Assembly: GCF_000002995.4 (NCBI RefSeq)
Contig: NW_025062479.1
Location: 18,472,721 to 18,536,720, forward strand
Direction: 5' to 3'
DNA from: Brugia malayi
Taxonomy: Eukaryota; Nematoda; Chromadorea; Rhabditida; Onchocercidae
DNA: 64,000 nucleotides
Shown here one piece after another: positions 28,372 to 42,300 of the stretch. The translations under genes and the position numbers were made by a program. The notes under the pieces are model-generated. The model saw only the letters and a program-made list of their open reading frames with translations, was not told the DNA's origin and did no database searches. Position 1 is the first letter of the stretch. Every line of letters starts with the position of its first letter.

Positions 28372-31300
28372 CTATTTTCTGCGCCTTACATTGAGCATTC
28401 TTAGCGTTTTTATCATCAATGCTCCTTTTTTCGGTATCATTTTCTTCTTTTCTGAGTGCGAATCTAACGAAGAACTGGTGTTTCTAATTGCTTGTGGTAG
28501 ATTTGTCAAGGCTTCTTTGTTTCCTGCAATATGTTATATAAAAGGTATATTACAAGCTAATTAATAGTGCTTTCTCAACTGAGATGTTTTCATTTAATCA
28601 CAATACTAAAAATCTATTCTTGAAATGAAAACAAAAGAGTAGTCGAGAATCCCAGGAAACAGAGTAACTAGATTGATATGCGATCACAACGGTTTGGTTT
28701 AAGGTGGATTCAGCATAAAAAACTACAAACGGTGTATAAAATCTACACGATAATAATAAAAATGTAATGTTCAGTTTCAAGCTACAAATATTATAATACG
28801 CGGTAATAAACTGGAAAATCTGGAATACCCTTATTTAAAACGTCCTTCCTAAGCAATCTCTTACAACCGAACAACAAACTGCAAAAAAATTTTCAGAACC
28901 TATCCTTAAACGGATGCAAGCGAATCCGAATATAACAAATAAAATATAAGTATAAAAAGGCATGGCAGAGAGTAACCTTTATCAAAAATTTCCTTGCGTG
29001 CTTTTGAAATCTCATTAGCAGATGGTAACGGATGGCTAGCATGCTGAGTGCCATAGCGTATTTGCCGACGACGGACATCACGTGGGGCCTTTGCATCCGC
29101 AAGCAGCGCAGTTTTCACCGGTGCAGTTGCTTCTCGATTATGCTGAGTTATTTTTGTTGAAAGCAACTTCAGTTTACGTTCATTTTCTTCACATAAGCGC
29201 TACAATGCAATAGTGTTAGTAGTTGAAAATTTCTTACACATTAACTCAACACGATTTGCATGAACCGTTCCATATTTTTAGAACAACATCTGCATCCTCA
29301 TTTAATCAAATATGCTACGGAACAAAATAAAATAAAAACTAACATAATAACATTCTCGCCATGTTTCGTCATCTGTTGTTTCACATTTTGGAAAAGCACG
29401 ATTTACAATCCGCTCCCACAATTCATCACTATCTTCCATTAGTTGCTGTAGAAAGAAGTACTAATCATTTTATTTCAATTTTATTTCTATGAACTAAAAA
29501 AATTATTTATCACTACTGTTTCTCATGCAAGTTATCCAGCTAAAATTTATACTTCATTACAATTTGTTTCATTATGATTACCGGATTTCGCCTTTCAATC
29601 AAACATAACTGATTCAAGGAACATTTCTCAAGCACTGGTTTCAGCAGAAAATATGGCGTGTCGCCAACTTCTTCAATTGCTGAAAAAATGATTATGTGGA
29701 ATGACTACCAATGGCAGTCGGAAATAGAATTTTTAATTCATTTCAACTATTTGATAAAATTGACCAATACCAATACGTCAGCTACAATTTACAAAATTAT
29801 AAAATTCTTTGGTACAAAAAAAAGAAGTAAATACGAAAAAAAAAAATGCATTTACTTACAAATGTGCATGCAAAAAAAAAAAACTGTTAGAATAAAGAGC
29901 AGAACGAAAGTTTTCGTAAAAATGTATTAGTTTGAAATATTTCAAAACATTTTAGGTAAGGGTGCAATTTTAATAGCTGGTATTCCAGTTTCCTGAACCT
30001 ACAAAACCAATACCAAGCATTCAATTCATGCTGAACAAGTAGCATTTCAAACCCATCACACGACTTTGAAATGTGAAAAACAACTCACAATTAATGTTAG
30101 CAATTAATATTTTAATACATAAATTCTGCAACGTTGGCACCACCTTAGCAGTATCATTTCTCAGGCGTCCCGCATAGATTTTACACACTGATTTACGTGG
30201 TTTAAACATTAACGCATCCATCACAGATGTCTTGGACATGTCTGAAAAAGTGTTTCAATATTTTGAAAAAAAAAAAAAAGAAATGAAAAATAATTAAATC
30301 CATTTAAAAAGCAGCCATTTTTGAAAAACATCTAAAATTAGTGGTTTACATAGAATTCACATCTTTCTATGCAATTCCTTAACAAAAGTTGTCACAGTAT
30401 TATGCACCTTCTTATCCTCATCCCGCCTAAACAATTGACATGAAACATAATAGTAATTCGTACCGAATCCCAATAATATTAAATGTATAATCATTAACTA
30501 ATTGAAGCCACCAAACACCATACCAGAATTGTGTTTTTTCAGCACGGGTTCAAAATTTAATATTTTGGATGGTTTATAGTTCACATCCACTTTCGATGAC
30601 TTCCAATCATTACAATCAGTTCTCACTTTCTTGAGTTTAGGAGGTCTAACGATATCAGCCCGAGCTAACATGTCTGCAAAGCTCAAACCTGAGCAAGCAT
30701 TTTTTAGTCCATTACTTGATGGCTGAAACAGAAGTGTATGATTTTGATATAAAAACGTTATATAACTAAATTTCCATTCGAGAAAAAAAATTCCATATTA
30801 TCCATTCGATGTCGATGTATAGCAAGATTTACTAGAATCTTGCAACTTACTCAGAATGAACACTGAGCCCGGGAGAAACCCAAGAGCTATAAACTGTAAT
30901 TCAAGTGGTTTAGTAAATAAGAAAAAATAAAAAAAAAAAAATCTTTCGTAATCAGCGAATATAACTTACCCTAATTTTATTACAGTGAACTTCATCAGCA
31001 CAATCATCTGGTTCTTGCTCACCCTTGTTTTCTTTTTCCTTCCTCCGATTTCTTTTCTTTGACTTTTTTGGAGGATTTTCTCCTTCTGAACACGGTGAAA
31101 GAAATCGTTTCCTAAAATTTATATTTGCTAGATTACTCAAACCTTGCTCATCAGATGTTCTTATATTTACTCAAACTAATCTCTCCTTTTAAGTATTCTT
31201 TCTGGAAAACACATTAGAAATTACAAACTTTCGTTGTTTCAAGCCACAACTCCGTGCTATATCTTTCCATTTTTCAACGATTTGCAATGCTTTCGTGCCA

Positions 31301-31666
31301 TACTGCTCGTGACTTCTCAATTGATTTACTGCTTTTCCCACTCCTGTCTCCGATAATAGCTCCAATGTCATATTAATGTTTGCTAAGCGTCTCAAAGCAT
31401 GGCCAATCTGTAATGTGCTTGTCATCCCTGTTTATCCTGAAGTAGTAAAGCAACACATTTTGTGATGAATTTAACTTCAGAATGCTCTATACGATCTAGC
31501 AATAAGTCTAGATTACATTAAACCAGATTACGAAATACACACAGATTTGCAAACATCTGCAAGATAAGGAAACAATGAAGCTTTCACCAACTTTATTATC
31601 ACAGCTTAACATCCGTGTGTATTTTTCCACTTTTTCTCGGATCTCTCCGTCCTCATCACCATTCAT
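28372..31666 (-). CDS. Elongin A (transcription elongation factor, BC-box protein)
   Basis: Elongin A raises the RNA polymerase II elongation rate as part of Elongin ABC, and with Cullin-5 targets stalled polymerase for ubiquitination. Nine exons give 448 residues: 31666-31588, 31427-31229, 31111-30970, 30722-30524, 30241-30089, 29679-29582, 29445-29344, 29199-28977 and 28523-28372. The N terminus is a TFIIS N-terminal (LW) domain with LELLSETGVGKAVNQLRSHE, close to human LAETGVGKTVNSLRKHE. A lysine-rich linker is followed by SFADMLARADIVRPPK. The Elongin C-binding BC box TLQNLCIKIL is near residue 243. The F-box-like part has EEVGDTPYFLLKPVLEKC and DELWERIV, then KAPRDVRRRQ, a hallmark of the family. 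The protein ends in a basic helix. Human Elongin A is about 770 residues; the shortening is mostly in the linker. A TTTTGTAG acceptor lies 14 nt before the ATG. Confidence 0.92.
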
Positions 31667-34600
31667 TTCGGCAATAAGTGCTACAAAAAAAACCAAATGG
31701 ATGTTTTGTTGACAAGTATATCTTATACTTACAAATGAAAAAATTGATTAGTCCCGACATAGCATATCACGCAAGGGATAAAAATCGATGGGGACAAAGT
31801 CACATTATGCAAACAGCACGTGTCTCCTTCTAGTCGCAGATCTCCCAGTGAGCCATCTAGTAATTTTACTTAGATGTAGATAGCGTGTAGTTATTTGCAC
31901 AACTAACCAACGTGTAATCATACGTATCGGACATTACTCAACGTCCTGCACTGGATTTGCGGGAAAAGGTTGTACACAATATTTTAGCAAATGAACAAGT
32001 AAACTTTGTCTATCTCACTTCAAAATGGATTAAATAAAAAGTAGCCGGAGAGTGGCAAGTACACGACGCACCACTGGCACTCGCACCCTGCTACAGATCA
32101 ACCACTGACGCTTCCACCAAACCTCGAACATATCCAGTCACCCACTCCATATATACATACACACACAGCATGCACGCACACCATACACGCAGACACACAC
32201 ATGCACACCTATCGATTATTGTTAGAGCATGTATGGAGCGATGCAACAAGGAGAGATCGGAGGAGGGGTGACAATGCTCGCTGCAGTAGCGTGATCGGAA
32301 GAGAAGTCTCGGGATACCTTAGAATTGGTCAGATGAAGTGAGGTGACACATGTGACTGCATTCCTGTCTTCAGTGAGGGAAGCAATGGTGAAATGAGAAC
32401 TGAAGTGCAAACTTAGAGTCGTTGCAATCGCTGCATCATTCGACACACCCTAAACCCTAAAAGATGTGGTTGAAGTAGCTGGTGGATAACTGCTCCTATT
32501 GCTCTGCTTGAGATTGCGTAGCAGTGTGATTTAGACTTTAGCTGTGCATCAAAATAACGTAAACAAATAAACGAATCACTAAATATCTTTCAACTCTTTT
32601 TTGTTCTCTTTGTTCGCCTATGTAAAAAAGTCAAGAAAAAGAATTTATAAATATACGAAAGTCTTGTTTTCTAGAAAGATATTGTGGAAACTTTCCGTAC
32701 CGATAAGTTTGCATTTGATCCTAAACTTGGGCAAATGCTTTGCAGAAAGTGTAAGATGTTCAGAGTTTTCTGCAATTTTTGACACTGTCATGGGTATTCA
32801 AGCATGATTTGAGGAACAGAAATGATGGGAAGAACTCAAAAAATGCTACTTAAATAATACCACTCTTTGTAGAGGAAGAAAGTTTAATAATCGTTGGGAT
32901 GGTTCCCATGATCAAAAGTGTGCTCATTAATGAAGATGCCAGATATCCTAATAATATTATCTGTAAGAAGTTTTAAGCTGATACAGCTGTTTTTCAGTTT
33001 ATTCGGCCTTCTTCAATTTTAATAATCAAATGAGAAAAAAAGCGCCCCTGTTTGTCTTAATTTAGTGTGGGTAATTATGCTAGCTTATCACGTTTGTGTA
33101 AACTTAAAAATATCTCTGCTCGTTAATAACGTACGGCATTTGATGCAAATGAACTCAGAAGATATCGTGCAGCAAAGATTTAAGACCGATTTTTAGTGAA
33201 AATTGCTGCAAATTTTGAATTGTTTTAATCATAACATTGAATAAGTGTCTTACTGAGATAGAATCACCTTATAATTGTTTACTGATCCTTTGTTTACTTT
33301 TTACGTTTATTACTTCTGTTGTGTTACTGCTTGTTCTTATGCGAACATGGCGCTTACCCATATCGATTTCCTCGTTTAGAATTAATAAGTTAGACAAAGT
33401 TTCCTTTCCTCTATATTAATGTTGTATATTATGACAAGAACTGCACATCTACTCACAGATGCATATTTCCTTACCTTTTATAATTTGAAGAATGAAAAAA
33501 GATCAAAATGGATAGATGGCGAAACCTACATGACCAAACTTCATATGGTTCTCACTCGGAAGATATTGGAGAAAAAATTTAAGATTTCAAATCCTTTTAT
33601 GCATCGTTACTTATGCAAAAATTTCTCTTGTATGCCAATATTTACTAGAAGTATTTGTTATAGAGTGTTAAATACATAACTTTTGATTAATCAAGAGTCC
33701 ATCCCAACTAACACTTAGTTTCACTGTCTCATCACTTCTCAAAGAATTCAAATCATTTCGATAAAAGTTCATTTATGTCATTTATCCCCTATCAAGTGTA
33801 TTTGTTTCTATCATGTGCTTTTATTGTTACATACATTTTATTAATTTATGCTCAAGCATATTTTAGCGACCATTTCTTTCATTAGCTTCTTTTTATTTGA
33901 GATACGTTGTGGTATTAAATGACAACAAGAAGTACTTTTGTTGTCGAGCCTATTTTATTTTATTTCTGCTTTTTCAGGTGCAAGCGAGAAAGTTATTTTT
34001 CTCAAATAGGTAATATTTGCTCTCCTGTTTCAGTGCCTTTGTTTCATCATGATCTCTCTATCCAGACTTATTTCGTGATTTCAAACTGTTTTTTTTTTCC
34101 TGTTGTAAAGCATTTATGCATACTTTCAGTGCAAATAATCATCAGTAAAGTAATGTTTAAAATAATCTTTTTTACATAGTTTTGAGGTTTGAGTTCAAAT
34201 TTTCTTGATTGCAGCGTTTCTGCTACGCAGAATGAAGCTAATCTATAAAACGGTAATAGGAACAGTCGAAGAGTGAATAATAAGTTCCTCCTCCAACCCA
34301 TTCTTTTAAGCATCTCTCATTCCTGTTGGAATTCTCATCTTTTCATTATAAAACTCAAACTTACATCAACTGTGCACTGAGTTACCGCTGAACATTTCTC
34401 ACTGTATTATCTTTTTGTCTGGAATGAATTTCAGATTTATATGATAAAATCATTTCGCCGTGCCACGAGTCGAATGCATTTTACTCATTATGGCACATAA
34501 AACGTTGAAATTGTTTCCATGTATACCTATATATTCAAAGGTGTGGATCAACAGTAAAGATTACCGGTTAGTAAATGAATGGGTGGATGAAGACAGGTAA

Positions 34601-35024
34601 TCTATGTGTCAGTGGATGAATTATCTTATAGTGGCCTCATATGTATTAAATACACATTTAAAAAAAAAAAAACAACGATTTCAAAAATGTCACAACGACA
34701 GAAATTTCCATTCTGGGGATGATTATTCTCGAGAAGATTGCAGTCAATGTACAATTAAAATCCTGAGATTAACCAGATTTTTGTGCATTTGTTGAAATGC
34801 GTTCACATAATAACTGCGTAACTTCCTTTTCTGACAAAGATGTAGCGTATTTATTTTACTTTTAGTTTATTCGCAATCACTTTGATCTTTGCAAGTTTTA
34901 TTTATTGCTGTTGAAACTATAATAGATATAGATAGTTTTATCTTCTCAGCACATCCACCTGTAAGACTCTACCTTCTGCTTTTCCATTCCATCAGCAACT
35001 AATCTATCTATCTATCTATCTATC

Positions 35025-35056
<32 letters not shown>

Positions 35057-36249
35057 GATTATGTCGCGAGATACACTTCTAAAAGTTGTTTTAAACTGTG
35101 CGACTGTCGAATCTATTCATCAACAAGATTTGAACAAAACTGACAGCAAGAATTGCATGGTTTTCATTATTTTCACTTTTTAACCACTGAATATATTTAC
35201 ATTTTCCGACTATACGGTAATATTCCACAGATCTAATTGGCAAAGTTGGGTCTTGGAACTTCACAGCTAGATTACTTCTGCTTATCCAAAATAGATCTAC
35301 ATTTTTTCCCCTTTTGCTGGTAGATACACTATGCCTATGCTAATAGTATAGTCAACAAAGCTAGAGCAATGATAGTGTGAGAATTGCAGCGAATGATATT
35401 GAAAACTAAATGAAGTTTTAAAACGATTTTTCCACTTCTTTCATAAAAGCTTTGTTTGTTTGCAGTAGTAATGGTTGCTTACTCAGAATTTTTCTCACAA
35501 CTAACTTTTTAATTATCATTTTTCTCATTAGATATTGACATTCACTAGGCTGCACTGAGGTCAAATGATCTTGACAACTTCAAGGAATCATTCACTAGAC
35601 TGCATTGAACAGCTACTACTTTTAAGCCTAAAAGTGTTTACGGAAAATATTCATGGCATTCAATTACGATGTGTTTGAAGTCATATACTCTGGATACTTC
35701 CTTTGGTTGCGATTTAAATGCAGTTTCTCTCTCTCTCAGAAGTTGCTATTGAAATCCTCTTCCAACTTGACCTCATATTTAATGAAATCTACAGACGAAC
35801 ATCGGCCGGCTAAACGCACGGTCATCAGACAGCAGCTTTACGTTTGACTAAGGATATTAAAGTATCAATGAATGAAGAATTACTTCTCAACTCTTGTTCA
35901 TCGATTTAAACAAAATTTCCAAGTTCGGTACTAATTTTGGAATTTAATAATATTCCAGAACGAATCTAAAATGCGTTCGAATCTACATCATCCTGTTTAT
36001 ACTGTTAACGTTGCAAAAAATATTCTACATTATTTTTTCTCTCACGTTTTTTTGAATTAGTGAATTGGTTAAAAATTAGTGCGGCAAAAAGATTTGCAAT
36101 CAATTTTCCAGTTTCGGAAAACTGTGGGAAAAAATTAATGCGAAAAAATTTTTTTGATATTTTGAAATAAATTGCATGCTGATATACTGATATATTGCAC
36201 GCCATTATCAGTTATAAAGTATTTTCAATACTTTATATTACAAACAGTT
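31667..36249. other. Intergenic region with a G+C-richer promoter-like block
   Basis: Upstream of Elongin A the sequence at about 31,790-32,460 is less A+T-rich than its surroundings. It includes a purine/CA-alternating tract (about 32,150-32,215: cacacacagcatgcacgcac) and then a mixed block to about 32,460, as might occur at a promoter. The rest (32.5-36.2 kb) has no exon chain. The frame at 35653-35847 ends in a polar stretch (DEHRPAKRTVIRQQLY) that looks coding, but no partner was found. Confidence 0.45.
35001..35050. repeat. (CTAT)n/(TA)n compound microsatellite
   Basis: About six CTAT tetranucleotide units run straight into about a dozen TA units. It lies in intergenic DNA. Confidence 0.9.
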
Positions 36250-36378
36250 ATGAAGATACGAAACACGAACATAGATCGCTTTTATTTTGTAACATCTGCT
36301 ATCACGGTTTTGTGTTTCATAGTCGTTTTGTTTCTCAGTAACACTGATGACAAAACACAAAACCGTGACTATCAACAA
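36250..36378 (+). CDS. Possible first exon of a membrane-anchored protein (partial)
   Basis: An ATG at 36250 opens a short basic head (MKIRNTNIDR). A strong hydrophobic segment follows (FVTSAITVLCFIVVLFL, residues 13-29), then a polar stalk, ending at a good donor CAACAA|GGTAAGC. The layout fits a type II signal-anchor protein such as a Golgi enzyme, or a cleaved signal peptide. No downstream exon with matching phase was found before the GPCR gene at 39.3 kb, so the rest of the gene, or its reality, is unproven. A perfect 16-bp inverted repeat (36302-36317 and 36353-36368) lies within the frame and is unusual for coding sequence. Confidence 0.3.
36302..36368. repeat. Perfect 16-bp inverted repeat
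   Basis: The left arm tcacggttttgtgttt (36302-36317) is the exact reverse complement of aaacacaaaaccgtga (36353-36368), separated by 35 nt. Transcribed RNA or single-stranded DNA could form a hairpin. It lies within the possible membrane-anchor exon. Confidence 0.9.
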
Positions 36379-39346
36379 GGTAAGCATTGTATCCAACTTG
36401 TCTCATTTCGCATCTCCTTGCAGTTAACTCATTATCACTCTTGTCACTCCTTTTACGTTCCCATACCCGTAGCAGAAATGTTCCCTCAGTACTGTTATCT
36501 CTAGCAATCCTGTCTATCATTTTTCTGCTTCTCCGTCCTGTACCTTACTGATCTGATAGCACAAGCGTCCTTTTTATTCTAGAAAGTCAGTAGTAATACT
36601 GTCTGGAGTAGCGCAAACGGAATCATCCAATAGCTGCTACTACAAATCTTTTTGGAGAGAAAAGATAGAGAAGCGAGCCTAGTCCGGGAAGTCTTATTGA
36701 ATAGTCGGAATCCTTTGTGTAGATGCAGAGTTTGAACAGACGGGGAAGAAAATACAATGGCAGTGCGATAGGCGCTAAAAAAGATTAAAGATAATCGTGT
36801 GCGTAACAGACGGCTTAAAATTTATAGAATAGCACAAAAGCGCATTCTGGTGCTGATGCACAGCAGCAAAACTAATTTCCAGAAAAACCAGAAGAATCTT
36901 GGATAAATGAACAATCGAAATATTGAAGGGAGAAGTGGGAGAAATGCCACCACATACATCCTTCATTCATTCATTCTATTCTCCTTCATCACACCTCGCA
37001 AGAGTGCTGGTGACGCTCGTAGGAGTGCTGGTGACACCGTTCGATTTCGTCCAGCACTGCTGCGCTTTGTTTCTACTCACAAGTGCACCAAGTACTCTGA
37101 GCTGCTGTTAGTAAAATTTATTTGGCATTCCGCGGATTTTTCATTTACTAAAATTTCCTCCCATTATTATGTACTGCCATCTGGTGGTTTTATTCCTTTC
37201 TTTCTACTTTTCATTCAAATTCACTTCAGTGTCTCTATTTTGCTTATTCACACTTAATAGCTGAATGCTTTAGTGCATTTTATTGAAAGATCAATCGAAT
37301 GAAGGCAGAAAGGAGCAACATTAAAAGTGTAATTTTTGAAAATTACACTGAGAAAGCAGAGAATTCCGATAGTGGATGAACTCATTTATTTCAAAATAAT
37401 CAAAGATTTGGCCTATCAAAAGTTAAGAACTTTTTGTTGAAAAATTTCATTTTTTTGGACTGCAAAAAATGGTTTAGAATGAGATTTATCAAATACTTCT
37501 ATGAGATATCTATCTAATAAACTTTTAATCTCTCTCAAAAGCTTTTGCAAAACCATAGCATATTAAAGCCTTTGAAATAAACCTTCTCTATTTTACGCTC
37601 TTCAAACGATTCGCGAAGTCTTTCTTTTTCAGATGCATAAGTCCCTGTTTCTATTTATCTCGAAATAACTTCATGAATTTCGACTCATAGACTAATTATC
37701 ACGTGTGAATGACTGTGCAAAAGCTATACTACCGAAGTTTGACTTTGGTAAATTTAAGCAAAAAGCGAAAGGTGAGGGCCAGGCAGCATAAAATAAACAG
37801 GCCTAACGGAATGTGCAATGTTTTCTTTGCAACAACGAGAACTTCATAATTACCGTCAAAAGTACAATATAAATTCCCAAAAGTATGTTAATTTTCCAAT
37901 CGGTTCAACTTGAAAGGTTCAAAATTTTTGGAAAGAGAATTTTGAAAAGGTTTCGAGTTTCCTGTACATTTCCTTTTTCATTTGATCATTGAACTTGACA
38001 AATAACAAATGTATATTATTTGCATTCCCCATTGTGAAATATTGTTTGTCGTTTTGTTTCTTTCAAATACATTTGTTTCTATAAGAAACACGTCTCTCGT
38101 GACACGTTCCCTTTTTGTTCCAAAAATTAGACTAATTACATTCATCTACTTCTACAGTTTTCGAAGATGATCAGTTTATACTCCGTAATGCATCTTTTAT
38201 GCAGTTTAAATTAAGTTAAAATTTAAAAAGATGAAAAAACAAAATTAATTCATAGAGATTAGAGAATTTTTTAACTTTATGATTAAACTGTATGGTCGGC
38301 TTTTAATTTACAAATTTTTTATCTAAATTCTTTGTTGTAAATTCTTTTAATTTCAATTCATTTGACAATAATAAGAGTTTTCTTTTACTGTTTCTTTTAT
38401 ATTGTTTAAATTATGTTGGGTTTTGAAGCAAAAGTATAAATGCACAAAAAGAGTAAACTTTTCAAGAATACGAATGTGATTTTCAAATGCATTATTTACA
38501 GTTGTTTAGAAATGACAGACCCAAGCAAAAGTTGGAAAACAGTCTGATCATGAAAACTAGTCACTAAGAGATCCTAATATGACCAAATAGGAAGGGATGA
38601 AAGTAGTTTGCTCGATATTCTTAATGAAATAGAATAATGTGCAACTAACACGTAATTAATACTAATAACGAAATGATATTAAAATTGCCCATATTACATT
38701 CATAATTATTTCAAATAACGTAAATTGACGTTTCATGAACTAAGTATATGCTGGTAAAGCAATAAGCAAAAAAGTTCAGTTAATTTTAAGAAGTTTCTAA
38801 TTGTACTTGGGCCATTTCCGCAATCCAAGAGTGAAGATATTTCATAATACGGCACAGCAAAGAACAAATCAGATCTAGATATTTGACGATTTGGACAACA
38901 ACAATAAAACTGTCAAAAACATTTTAATGTTTAGATTAGATTTTCTTCGTAAATCGTTAATGAATTCGTTTGGCTAATTTTTTTTTCCTTTTTTTTTTGA
39001 ATCAAATTTAACATTAAATGAAATTGTAGAAATTGGTTTTGTGGCCAGAAGTTTCTAAATATAATGCAGATTTTTTGATATATCACTTGCGAAATATCAT
39101 TTGGATTTATGAGATTTTCTTTTTTTTTTTTTTTCATATATCATTTTGTTTAGTATTGAATAATATCAAATTGTTGTCTGAAACTTTTTTTTTAATTATT
39201 ATTGTGTTTTCTTGTACATATATAAGTATTCACGTACTTTATTTAATTGATTATTTCGTCGATTTTCTCTCCTCGTTCGCATTTTAGTTAGAAATTGTTT
39301 AATAGTGTCAATATTTTGTTTACAATCAGGAATCTGAGTTTTCAGA
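36379..39346. other. Intergenic region upstream of the GPCR gene
   Basis: No coding exons were recognised. A 13-bp direct repeat (gagtgctggtgac) occurs twice near 37,002-37,035. The overlapping frames at 36907-37257 have no supporting splice context. Long T runs occur at about 38,990 and 39,121. The final 200 bp should include the promoter or leader-splice region of the GPCR gene. Confidence 0.5.
39341..39345 (+). promoter_or_regulatory. Probable spliced-leader trans-splice acceptor of the GPCR gene
   Basis: A TTCAG acceptor ends one base before the start codon with no upstream coding exon in phase. This spacing is typical of nematode SL1 trans-splicing. Confidence 0.5.
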
Positions 39347-42300
39347 ATGAAAGATGCTGGCGAGCTTATAGTAAGCAATGATAGTTCTACAAATTTTAGC
39401 TACGATTACTATGAAGTTAGCACTTTCTTTAATTTAATAAACTATAATTGTTGAATATCAACTTAAGTGGTGATCTTTTTTATCATATCAAAGTTAATCC
39501 AATAGTATTATTTATTGTTGTTAACAATTAATTATCTCAAGTGACAGAGGATTTTTCTTTTTTAAGATGTGATATACTTTAATGAAATTTTTATCCAAAG
39601 GTTGCAAATAGAAAATGCAAAGACTTGTGATAAATGAATGATGTGAAATAATAAGTAGCCGAGATTTAGAAAGATGTTAAATATATTTAAAATTAGAACA
39701 AAGAGAACAAGAAACAAATGATGAATAGAAAATATTTAAATAAACAAATGTTCGTTCTAGGATTAATGCTGAAATGCGGAATGAACCATAACACTAAAAA
39801 TTTCGTCAACAAACGATGGTCTATTGACTAATTATCCTTATATTAGTTACATTCTAAGTTATATGCAATATTTATTTGCAAAGAGAACTTAGAAGGCAAG
39901 AAAAAGAATTGTATTTTTTGAGATAAGAAAAGCTTAGATCGCAAGGCAACAGAAACTTTAATGAGTTTCTGAAATCGAAAGAGAAAGTTGATTTGCAGTG
40001 GAAAACAGACCTTATTCAAAAGAATTGTGAATCCAAAGCTTTGATGAAGCTAATTGTTATGCTTTCAATGAGATGGAAGGCGGTTGAAACAAAAGGGCCG
40101 GAACGGATAAATTAACTGGTATTGTATTCAAACACAGCGATGTAAAAATTAGTGAAATATTCAAAAAATAAAGGATTCAAAATTAATCGAATTTTTGCAA
40201 GTTGTCAAATTTTTCTCCTCAACTGTTTCCAAAAGAAACAAAAAGTGAAACAAAAAATAAATTTTTTTAAACTTGTCAATTTTTCTAGTACTACTTATAG
40301 GAATCTACAGACCTTAGAAAATTTTGTGGGTAAATATTTTAGAGATTTATAATTAATCTAGATTTATGAAGACTTGTAATGAATTCCTTACAATCTAGAC
40401 GTATGTTTTTTCTTTGTGTTTCTTCAGACAATAAGAATAAATTGAAAATGATGTTTATTGGCTTTCCGACTTTGTCGGATTATGCAAAGTGAAGGAACAC
40501 AATGAATATGGATTGGTTCTAAAATATGTTTCAGCACGAGCACTTTCATTTCAAATTATTCGAAATAGTCCGATAATTCATTCCATTTTGTGATAGAAAA
40601 ATCACAAATTGAAATGAAGCCATAAACAACACCTAATTTTTTCGTTTTGTTTTAAACAAAAAAAATTTATTTATGGAAAGCGTTATTATTTCAAAAAAAC
40701 CAAACATTTTAATGTGTAACGGATAAAATTGAATTCATTGCTTGAAGAATTTAAATAATTTGTCACAATGAATTTTTTTACAACAGATTTCATAACCTAT
40801 GAAAAATACTAAAAGAATAGAGAAACAGAATCCGAAATAGAGAAAATGTAAATAAAGAAATAAAAACTAATTTAAAATCTTTTTAAATCTATCCTTTTTC
40901 TTTCATTTCATTAAAATCAGTGCATGATTTTGTAATAAAAAGCTGCAGTTGCTTCCAGAACAAATGATGTTGAAAAAAGAAAATCAATAAAAACTTGCGG
41001 AAAGATAAGAAAGTTTAATAACGTAATTTCATTGCAGTACTTAGATGAACAAGATTTTTTGGCAAACGATCCAATTGTGAGGAATGTCGCCGCGGTGACA
41101 TTACTTATTTACTTCATTGCTGCTATTGTTGGCATTCCAGCAAACATCTATGTGCTGATTCGAATGAAAAAGCTAGCAAAGTAATCTCTCAGCACTTCTA
41201 TTCTATCAACTGCATAAAGTAATTTTAAAACAATCTGATGTGTTTTAATGTAATGCAAATCTGTTTGTTTAAAGTCTAGAAATTTGATATACTTGTTGAA
41301 TTTTGCAGCAGACTGCTATGTCCGCGAAGTTTCTTTAATTATGCTAACTAATTTACAACTTAGTTATGCTAATTAATTTTATAGCAAAAACAACAAATAG
41401 TCGAAGAAATCAAGCGATTTTAAACAAATATGCTCATATCATTTCAGGAATGATAGCGAAAGATATCGTAGTGGTACCGGTATAGCGCTCTGCTCAATGG
41501 CAGCTGCTGATCTTTGTTCTTTATTATTGATACTATCGCAGAATCTTATGCAATTATACCCACAACTTGGTAGCGATGAAGTACTTATGCATTATGTTTG
41601 TAAGGTATCACAATTGTTTTGCAGTTTTCAATTTAAAGAACTAATCTTTGCATCTCACCGAACACAAATGTCAACATACATCGGTTAGTCGATGGAGTAG
41701 CTTTACGAATACTGTTTATTTAGAGATCATAGTTATAATGTGTGATAGAAACAGTAAGGCCTTTGCTGAAAATAAACATTTAAATAACTGAATAGTCGGT
41801 AACTGGAAGAAGCAAAGCTGACTCTTCGGCTTTTACCCATAGTAAAATACAAATCCTTTCCCATATACCTGCATTGAACAGGCATTATGTTAAGGAGTTA
41901 TAGGCGACGGATAAGCATACGAAAAAAGCAAAATATCGTTTGTTGTTTTAGATATCCCTGAAATTCATTAATGTCATATAACAACAAACAAAAAGCTAGA
42001 AGAATGGGTTTTATTACTTCAGGGATAGTGATGGGTTCAGTAAATGATAAGTTACTAAGTTTTCTCCTACTTTCTGAATCATCTTCTTTCTTCTTCATAA
42101 TCAGAAACGTTAAGTCTTTCCCTTTGCTTCATTTTACTACAAATTTTTATTTTGGACATCGAAACTGACAACAAAGCTGTAATCATCTCGATTAGTTGCA
42201 GCGTTAAAACATTTCTGCGATGATTCCGATCGAATATTTTGAGATAAAAGATTTTGATTTTGAGATAAAAGTTGGAAGAAACAGAGAGGAAAAGAAATCA

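Noticed and set aside
36907..37257. 116-codon plus-strand frame with a repeated SAGD motif
   Set aside because: The repeat comes from a 13-bp direct DNA repeat. The rest is hydrophobic low complexity without splice partners.
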